From positions 1-10,565 of the forward strand of contig CAKTBC010000064.1 of the NCBI GenBank assembly GCA_934533005.1: a stretch of DNA of 10,565 nt, read 5' to 3'. Positions 6,253 through 10,565 of this stretch are shown here, piece after piece (position 1 is the first letter of the stretch; each line of letters starts with the position of its first letter). The DNA is from an uncultured Oscillospiraceae bacterium. GTDB lineage: Bacteria > Bacillota > Clostridia > Oscillospirales > Oscillospiraceae. Under the pieces are notes generated by a model. It did not search any database. It worked only from the letters and a program-made list of their open reading frames with translations, and was not told the origin of the DNA. Position numbers and translations under genes: made by a program.

Positions 6253-6846
6253 TTATCCGTTATAGCGGTTCATGGCGCGGTCGATGCCGTATTGCACGCA
6301 GCACTCAATGGCGTCGGCGGCGCGCTCCTCGGCCTTTTCCAGCGCCGCGGCATCCTCGCCGCGGGGAACGCCCATCACCCAGTCGGCCATGTCATACTCC
6401 GGGTGCGGCGGCGAGCCGACGCCGACGCGAAGCCGGGGGAAGCTCTCCGTGCCGAGATGGAGGATGATGTTCTTGAGTCCGTTGTGCCCTCCGGCGCTGC
6501 CGGAGGCGCGCAGACGAAGCCGCCCCGGCACGAGCGCAACTTCGTCGGAAACGACGAGAACGCGCTCCGGGGGGATCTTGAAATAATCCGCGAGCGGACG
6601 CACCGCTTCGCCGGAGAGATTCATGAACGTCTGCGGCTTTACAAGCAGCACATCGTGCCCGCCGAGCTTCGCGCGCGCCGTGAGCGCGCGCGATCTCAGC
6701 CGGTTGATCGATACGCCGCAGCGCCTGGCGAGAATGTCGCCGACGGCAAAGCCAACGTTGTGGCGCGTGCCGTTATACCGCGGCCCGGTATTGCCGAGAA
6801 AGACGATCATCCATTCGGCACCGCCGGAGGAAGAACGAAACAGCAT
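6253..6846 (-). CDS. pth: Peptidyl-tRNA hydrolase
   Basis: This 197-residue enzyme cleaves peptidyl-tRNA released by stalled ribosomes so the tRNA can be reused. Family motifs are all in place: FLGNTGPRYNGTRHNVGF (usual GNPG..Y..TRHN.GF) holding the catalytic His of TRHN, KPQTFMNLSG with the substrate-binding Asn, VVSDEVALVPG (usual HDD/E.DL..G) with the catalytic Asp, and SAGGHNGLKNI with the second Asn. Two departures stand out: GNTG replaces the usual GNPG, and the second acidic residue of the D-loop is Ala. I chose ATG 6846, 9 bases after the prs stop. It has no clear ribosome site, which suggests translational coupling to prs. ATG 6810 (13th codon, MIVFLGN) is the alternative and also lacks a good site. 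Clostridial Pth proteins often carry such a short N-terminal extension. Expressed from the prs promoter. Confidence 0.93.
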   Translation of the reverse strand: MLFRSSSGGAEWMIVFLGNTGPRYNGTRHNVGFAVGDILARRCGVSINRLRSRALTARAKLGGHDVLLVKPQTFMNLSGEAVRPLADYFKIPPERVLVVSDEVALVPGRLRLRASGSAGGHNGLKNIILHLGTESFPRLRVGVGSPPHPEYDMADWVMGVPRGEDAAALEKAEERAADAIECCVQYGIDRAMNRYNG

Positions 6847-6855
6847 AGAGATTTC

Positions 6856-7818
6856 TTACTCGAACAGCGGGGAAATGGAAACTTCCTCGTAGATGCGGCG
6901 GATGGCCTCGGCGAACAGACGGTCGACGGAGACATAGTTGATCTTGTTGAGACGCGGCTGATCAACGGGGTAGGGGATCGTGTCGCAGAGCTTGAGCTCC
7001 TTGATGGGGCTTGCCTCAATGCGCTCAAGCGCCGGGGCGGAGAGAACGCCATGCGTAGCGCAGGCATAGATCTCCTTTGCGCCGCCGATCTCGATGAGCG
7101 CCTTGGCAGCGCCGCAGAGGGAACCGGCGGTATCGACCATATCGTCGAGCAGGATGACGGTCTTGCCTTCAACGTTGCCGATGATGTTCATGACCTCGGA
7201 CTTGTTGGCAACCTCGCGGCGCTTATCCACGATGGCGAGGTTCATGTCGAGCTTCATGGCGAACTGGCGCGCGCGGGCGACGCTGCCCACGTCGGGGGAG
7301 ACGACCATCACGTCGGGATTGCTCTTGCCGAACTTCTGGAGATAATAATCGGCAAAGAGCGGAGCGCCGCGCATGTTGTCCACGGGGATATCAAAGAAGC
7401 CCTGGATCTGGTTGGCATGGAGATCCATCGTAAGTACGCGGTCAGCGCCGGCGGCCTCGATGAGGTTTGCAACGAGCTTCGCGGAGATGGGGTCGCGGCT
7501 CTTCGCCTTGCGGTCCTGACGGGCATAGCCGAAGTACGGGATGACAGCGGTGATACGGCCGGCGCTCGCGCGGTGCATTGCATCGATCATAATGAGCAGC
7601 TCCATCAGGTTGTCGTTCACGGGCTTGCAGGTAGACTGCACGATGAACACGTCCGCGCCGCGGACGGGCTCGAGGATCGAAACGGAGCACTCACCGTCGG
7701 CGAAGCGCTTAATGTCGGCCTTGCCGAGGGGCTTGTAGAGATGGTTGCAGATGCTTTCCGCCAGAGCGGGATTGGCGTTTCCGGAGAACACCTTGACTTC
7801 TTTGCCGTGTGAAATCAA
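6856..7818 (-). CDS. prs: Ribose-phosphate pyrophosphokinase (PRPP synthetase)
   Basis: This 320-residue class I enzyme transfers pyrophosphate from ATP to ribose-5-phosphate, making PRPP for purine, pyrimidine, histidine, tryptophan and NAD synthesis. Evidence includes the N-terminal KVFSGNANPALAESI, the FADGE segment near residues 39-43, and the ATP-binding loop PYFGYARQDRK. DLHANQIQGFF is the metal/ribose region, VDKRRE is the flexible catalytic loop, and VILLDDMVDTAGSL is the PRPP-binding signature. Length is normal. The start is a TTG (7818-7816): no in-frame ATG fits, and AGGTGA (plus positions 7825-7830) lies 6 bases upstream at ideal spacing. pth follows 9 bases downstream as a two-gene operon, a pairing also seen in Bacillus subtilis. 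Leader and promoter lie in the divergent region shared with prfB. Confidence 0.97.
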   Translation of the reverse strand: MISHGKEVKVFSGNANPALAESICNHLYKPLGKADIKRFADGECSVSILEPVRGADVFIVQSTCKPVNDNLMELLIMIDAMHRASAGRITAVIPYFGYARQDRKAKSRDPISAKLVANLIEAAGADRVLTMDLHANQIQGFFDIPVDNMRGAPLFADYYLQKFGKSNPDVMVVSPDVGSVARARQFAMKLDMNLAIVDKRREVANKSEVMNIIGNVEGKTVILLDDMVDTAGSLCGAAKALIEIGGAKEIYACATHGVLSAPALERIEASPIKELKLCDTIPYPVDQPRLNKINYVSVDRLFAEAIRRIYEEVSISPLFE

Positions 7819-7883
7819 AACAAATCACCTTTCTGTCTTTAAATTTCGTGGCGTACCCGATGCGGGCACATAATTTCACGATA

Positions 7884-7892
7884 AGTATACCA
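7884..7892 (-). promoter_or_regulatory. Extended -10 promoter of prs-pth
   Basis: Read on the minus strand, TGGTATACT forms an extended -10 element (TGN plus TATACT), with no convincing -35 17 bases upstream. It lies about 65 bases before the prs TTG start, leaving a leader of roughly 60 bases. It is divergent from the prfB promoter. Confidence 0.6.
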
Positions 7893-7894
7893 CA

Positions 7895-7906
7895 TTCTGC
7901 GCAGAA
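7895..7906. promoter_or_regulatory. 12-bp perfect palindrome in the prs/prfB divergent region
   Basis: TTCTGCGCAGAA is perfectly self-complementary. It sits just upstream of the prs -10 element (in its spacer/-35 zone) and 30 bases upstream of the prfB -35. A second, shorter symmetry, AAAGTT-C-AACTTT, follows at about 7916-7928. Position suggests an operator for prs, but no known binding-site consensus is recognised and it may be chance. Confidence 0.3.
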
Positions 7907-7935
7907 AGGAAGCAGAAAGTTCAACTTTTCGAGCC

Positions 7936-7964
7936 TTTACATTTGTGCTTTTTTTGTATATAAT
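7936..7964 (+). promoter_or_regulatory. Promoter of prfB
   Basis: TTTACA (7936-7941), a 17-base spacer with a T-tract and a perfect TATAAT (7959-7964) make a strong sigma-A-type promoter, with the start codon 45 bases further on. Confidence 0.85.
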
Positions 7965-8008
7965 ATCTTAGCTAATTTGATTCATGAATTATAGAGGGAA
8001 TTACTGTC

Positions 8009-9124
8009 ATGTCAATGCTGGAATTTGAAGAGTATAAAGGAAAGCTCAACGCCCTGAAGCCCACGCTGGACGATCTGCAGGACGCGCTCCATCTCGAGGA
8101 GGCAAAGCGCGAGATCGCCGAGCTGCAGGAGGAGAGCGCGCAGGACGGCTTCTGGAATAATGTCACCCACTCGCAGCAGGTGCAGCAGCGCATCAAGCAG
8201 CTCCAGACCAAGTGCGAAAAATACGATAAGCTCCGCTCCTCCTGGGACGATCTTTTCACTATGTGCGAAATGGCGCTCGAAGAGGACGATATCTCCATGC
8301 TCGACGAGCTGAAAGAAGAGTATGACAAACTCTTCGAAAAGCTCGAAGAGATGCGCCTTTCCACGCTGCTCACCGGCGAATACGATGCGAACAACGCCAT
8401 TTTGACGTTTCACGCCGGCGCGGGCGGCACCGAGGCGCAGGATTGGACGCAGATGCTCTACCGCATGTACACCATGTGGACCGAACGCCACGGCTATAAA
8501 TACACCCTGCTCGACTATCAGGACGGCGAGGAAGCCGGCATCAAGTCCGCCACCATCAAGATCGAGGGCGACAATGCCTACGGCTATCTCAAAAGCGAAA
8601 ACGGCGTCCACCGCCTGGTGCGTATCTCCCCGTATGACGCTTCCGGCCGCCGCCACACGAGCTTCGCCGCCGTGGAGGTCATGCCCGAGATCGCCGAGGA
8701 CAACAGCGAGATCGAGCTGCGCGACGACGAGATCAAAATGGACGTGTACCGTTCCTCCGGCGCGGGCGGCCAGAAGGTCAATAAAACGTCCTCCGCCGTT
8801 CGCCTGACCCATCTGCCGACGGGCATCGTCGTGTCCTCGCAGGTCGAGCGAAGCCACTTCCAGAATCTCGAAAACTGCAAATCCATGCTCCGTGCCAAGC
8901 TCGCCGAAATCAAGGAACGCGAGCATCTGGAAAAGATCTCGGACATCAAGGGCGTGCAGCAGAAGATCGAGTGGGGCAGCCAGATCCGCTCCTACGTGTT
9001 CATGCCGTACACGCTTGCCAAGGACACGCGCACCGGCTATGAAAACAGCAACATCCAGGCCGTCATGGACGGCGATATCGACGGCTTCATCAATGCCTAT
9101 CTCGCGATGAAGGCGGAAAAATAA
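8009..9124 (+). CDS. prfB: Peptide chain release factor 2
   Basis: This 371-residue class I release factor ends translation at UGA and UAA. Order of parts: a coiled N-terminal domain (about 1-110), a 'HAGAGGTEAQDW' segment at 135-146, the codon-recognition domain carrying the RF2 tripeptide at 207-209, and the GGQ catalytic loop (SSGAGGQKVN, GGQ at 253-255). The last is the motif that triggers ester hydrolysis. RF2 rather than RF1 is indicated by ISPYDASGRRHTSF, where RF1 has a PxT-type motif. The tripeptide reads SPY instead of the textbook SPF. The frame is continuous from the ATG: the CUU-UGA programmed frameshift that controls RF2 in many bacteria is absent at the usual place (codons about 24-28), so that autoregulation does not operate here. 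AGAGGGA (7993-7999) is 9 bases from ATG 8009, favouring it over the ATG two codons later. Confidence 0.97.
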   Translation: MSMLEFEEYKGKLNALKPTLDDLQDALHLEEAKREIAELQEESAQDGFWNNVTHSQQVQQRIKQLQTKCEKYDKLRSSWDDLFTMCEMALEEDDISMLDELKEEYDKLFEKLEEMRLSTLLTGEYDANNAILTFHAGAGGTEAQDWTQMLYRMYTMWTERHGYKYTLLDYQDGEEAGIKSATIKIEGDNAYGYLKSENGVHRLVRISPYDASGRRHTSFAAVEVMPEIAEDNSEIELRDDEIKMDVYRSSGAGGQKVNKTSSAVRLTHLPTGIVVSSQVERSHFQNLENCKSMLRAKLAEIKEREHLEKISDIKGVQQKIEWGSQIRSYVFMPYTLAKDTRTGYENSNIQAVMDGDIDGFINAYLAMKAEK

Positions 9125-9133
9125 TAGCTGTTT

Positions 9134-9174
9134 GGCCGCCCGCGGTGTTGAGCTGCGGGCGGCCGCATGCTTTT
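9134..9174 (+). terminator. Probable terminator after prfB
   Basis: GGCCGCCCGC (9134-9143) pairs with GCGGGCGGCC (9155-9164), and the stem can extend by a G-U and a G-C pair. The TTTT (9171-9174) is displaced 6 bases from the stem, so efficiency may be moderate. It ends immediately before the corA-like gene's ribosome site (GGGAGG, 9175-9180). Confidence 0.65.
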
Positions 9175-9187
9175 GGGAGGAAAAACC

Positions 9188-10105
9188 GTGATCTGGTATC
9201 GCATCGGAGAATCTCTTGTGCGCACGGAATCCGCACCCTGTGCAGATGCTCCTGCGCTCGTGCTGCTTACAACGGACGAGCTGGAAAAACGTCCGCTCCT
9301 TCCGGGACTGGAAAATGCTCTGGAACATACGCCTACGGTGCGCAGCGCTCGCACCTGCCGTGCCGAGGTGCGCCCCGGCTGCCTTTCCGGGACGCTTGTG
9401 CTGCCGCGCAGAGGAAAAGATGGTGCCCGCGCTGCATTTGGCCTGCTCGTCACGCAAAGCCGCGTCGTTCTTACGGACGATTCCGGCTCGCTCCCGCCCC
9501 TTCTGCATCGCATCGCGCAGGAAAAACGCTGGCCGAAGGGAAGCGTGGGGCAGTTCCTTTACGACTTCTTTGAGCAGCTCATAGCCCGCGATCTCCACCG
9601 TTTGGAAGAACTGGAAGCACGGGCGGAGGAACTGGAGGATCAGGTGCTCGCTGACAGCGCCGAGACACTCGGTACGCCGATGAGCGCGCTCCGCAAGGAG
9701 ACCATGGCGCTATTTCGGTACTATTCGCAGCTGGACGACGTAGCGTGTGAGCTCTGCGAAAATGAAAACGGCTTTTTTTCGGAGACGGAAACGGAACGGT
9801 TTCGTCTTTTTGAGGGGCGCGTTGCCCGCCTGCGGGAAAACGCTCAGCTTCTCTGCGAATACTGCCGCCAGATCCAAAGCTCCTTTCAGGCGCAGATCGA
9901 TATCCGGCAGAACCGCGTGATGCAGATCCTCACCATTGTCACAACGATCTTCCTTCCTCTTACGCTGCTCACCGGCTGGTACGGCATGAATTTTGTCAAC
10001 ATGCCCGAGCTGAGCTGGAAATACGGCTACCTCATGGTCGGCGTTGTGAGCGCCGCCGTTTTGGCTCTCGGCCTTTGGATATGTAAAAAGAAGAAATTCT
10101 GGTAG
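9188..10105 (+). CDS. CorA-family divalent metal transporter
   Basis: This 305-residue protein of the CorA superfamily is a channel for Mg2+ or other divalent cations that usually works as a homopentamer. The N-terminal two thirds are cytoplasmic, with a long charged helix rich in Glu, Leu and Arg (about 130-245). Two membrane helices close the protein: about 247-265 and 279-298. The signature GMN is at 266-268, in GWYGMNFVNMPELSW, followed by the periplasmic-loop acidic residue and a basic C-terminus (KKKKF), as in CorA. Start is GTG 9188, with GGGAGG (9175-9180) 7 bases upstream; an ATG at 9167 lies in the preceding hairpin and is rejected. No M-box or other magnesium riboswitch could fit in the 63-base gap. 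Ion specificity cannot be read from sequence. The gene may depend on read-through from prfB. Confidence 0.93.
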   Translation: MIWYRIGESLVRTESAPCADAPALVLLTTDELEKRPLLPGLENALEHTPTVRSARTCRAEVRPGCLSGTLVLPRRGKDGARAAFGLLVTQSRVVLTDDSGSLPPLLHRIAQEKRWPKGSVGQFLYDFFEQLIARDLHRLEELEARAEELEDQVLADSAETLGTPMSALRKETMALFRYYSQLDDVACELCENENGFFSETETERFRLFEGRVARLRENAQLLCEYCRQIQSSFQAQIDIRQNRVMQILTIVTTIFLPLTLLTGWYGMNFVNMPELSWKYGYLMVGVVSAAVLALGLWICKKKKFW

Positions 10106-10118
10106 GGAAGAAAGCATC

Positions 10119-10151
10119 CCGGCGGCTGGTTTTTATCGGCCGCCGGTTTTT
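10119..10151 (+). terminator. Terminator of the corA-like gene
   Basis: CCGGCGGC (10119-10126) pairs with GCCGCCGG (10139-10146), followed by TTTTT (10147-10151). The T-run abuts the -35 box of the next promoter. Confidence 0.9.
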
Positions 10152-10152
10152 A

Positions 10153-10181
10153 TTGACAAAACGCTTCACCTCTGTTATAAC
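10153..10181 (+). promoter_or_regulatory. Promoter of the TetR-type regulator
   Basis: A perfect TTGACA (10153-10158), a 17-base spacer and TATAAC (10176-10181) make a strong promoter. The -10 box lies inside the symmetrical operator array, so bound repressor would block RNA polymerase. Confidence 0.88.
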
Positions 10182-10206
10182 ATATGTTACATAACAACTG
10201 TTATAA
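10173..10206 (+). promoter_or_regulatory. Operator-like array of five TGTTA/TAACA half-sites
   Basis: Five alternating half-sites occur in 31 bases: TGTTA (10173-10177), TAACA (10178-10182), TGTTA (10185-10189), TAACA (10192-10196) and TGTTA (10199-10203). The first two make the perfect palindrome TGTTATAACA. The second and third lie in the perfect palindrome TAACATATGTTA (10178-10189). The nine-base word CTGTTATAA occurs at 10172 and again at 10198. The array covers the -10 box and transcription start, up to the ribosome site. This is the expected layout for autorepression by the adjacent TetR protein; the pairing is inferred. Confidence 0.72.
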
Positions 10207-10218
10207 GGAGACGATACC

Positions 10219-10565
10219 ATGCCCCCAAGCATAAAGACGTCAAGAGAAGAGATCGTCCGCGCCGCCTTTGAGATCGTCCGCGAACAGGGCGCGGACGCGC
10301 TCAGCGCCCGCGCCGTTGCCAAGGCGCTCGGCTGCTCTACACAGCCGGTGATGTACCATTTCGGTTCCATTGCGGAGCTGAAAAAAGAGGTTTACATAAT
10401 GGCGGACGACTATCACACGCGCTATATCACAACTCCCGATCCGTCCTCGCCCATGCAGGGGGTGGGGCTTGCGTATATCCGTTTTGCGAGGGAGGAAAAG
10501 CATTTGTTCCGCTTTCTCTTCCAGTCGGACGCCTTTGCGCAGCGCTCGCTCGACGAGCTGATCGC
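10219..10565 (+). CDS. TetR/AcrR-family transcriptional regulator, N-terminal part
   Basis: The first 115 codons are present; the gene runs off the right edge. Residues about 8-55 form a TetR DNA-binding domain: EEIVRAAFEIVREQGADALS leads into the helix-turn-helix ARAVAKALGCSTQPVMYHFG (about 30-49), whose end matches the family's typical 'YxHF' recognition helix. The following segment (LAYIRFAREEKHLFRFLFQS, about 90-109) looks like the start of a ligand-binding domain of the WHG type found in clostridial TetR proteins. Start ATG 10219 has AAGGAG (10205-10210) 8 bases upstream. Its own promoter and operator array lie directly ahead, consistent with autoregulation. The target genes are probably downstream of the window or itself; ligand unknown. 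Confidence 0.92.
   Translation, partial: MPPSIKTSREEIVRAAFEIVREQGADALSARAVAKALGCSTQPVMYHFGSIAELKKEVYIMADDYHTRYITTPDPSSPMQGVGLAYIRFAREEKHLFRFLFQSDAFAQRSLDELI

Noticed and set aside
6214..7812. 532-codon plus-strand open frame opposite pth and prs
   Set aside because: It spans two well-supported genes and a terminator hairpin in antisense and has no family-like motif.
9125..9187. Magnesium riboswitch (M-box) ahead of the corA-like gene
   Set aside because: The gap is only 63 bases and is filled by a terminator hairpin and the ribosome site; no room for an M-box.
8012..9598. 528-codon minus-strand open frame opposite prfB
   Set aside because: Antisense to all of prfB, crosses a terminator into the corA-like gene, and reads like reversed codon bias.
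1..10565. Mobile element, prophage, CRISPR array or defence system
   Set aside because: No transposase, integrase, phage structural gene, regularly spaced repeats or terminal inverted repeats were seen; gene content is mainly housekeeping.

Overview
The window is moderately GC-rich (high-50s percent by eye). It looks like chromosomal DNA of a low-to-mid GC Gram-positive bacterium, most likely a Clostridia/Oscillospiraceae-type gut Bacillota. The signs are Gram-positive-type promoters (TTGACA/TATAAT, extended -10), strong AGGAGG-like ribosome sites, TTG and GTG starts, an anchored PrsA/SurA-like foldase, a four-cysteine LUD protein and a WHG-type TetR regulator. The taxonomic call is inference from protein flavour, not from a marker search.

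Layout: (1) 1-931, plus strand: the tail of a YitT/DUF2179 membrane protein, an LUD-domain protein and a possible 20-residue ORF, closed by a perfectly palindromic bidirectional terminator. (2) 950-2532, minus strand: a tRNA-Gly(GCC) gene with a consensus promoter and its own terminator, followed by a MATE efflux gene that starts at TTG. (3) 2586-6251, plus strand: a tyrosine phosphatase, a membrane-anchored parvulin foldase with an EF-hand-like insert, then tcdA (tRNA ct6A formation) and a small MOSC-domain protein, ending in a second bidirectional terminator. (4) 6253-7818, minus strand: the prs-pth pair (PRPP synthetase, peptidyl-tRNA hydrolase). (5) 7819-10565, plus strand: prfB (RF2) from a divergent promoter region, a CorA-type metal transporter, and a TetR-type regulator that runs off the end and is preceded by a strikingly symmetrical operator.

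Most of the window is core metabolism and translation: tRNA-Gly, TcdA, Pth, RF2 and PRPP synthesis. Transport, folding and signalling genes sit between them. I see no phage, transposon, CRISPR array or defence island, and nothing that clearly forms a new multi-gene system. The best leads are small: the TGTTA/TAACA operator array at the TetR promoter, the 20-codon ORF before the palindromic terminator, the calcium-loop-like motif inside the parvulin domain, the SPY (not SPF) tripeptide in RF2, and repeated placement of terminators directly against the next gene's ribosome site. Very long open frames on the opposite strands of the MATE, foldase, prs and prfB genes are shadows of codon bias.
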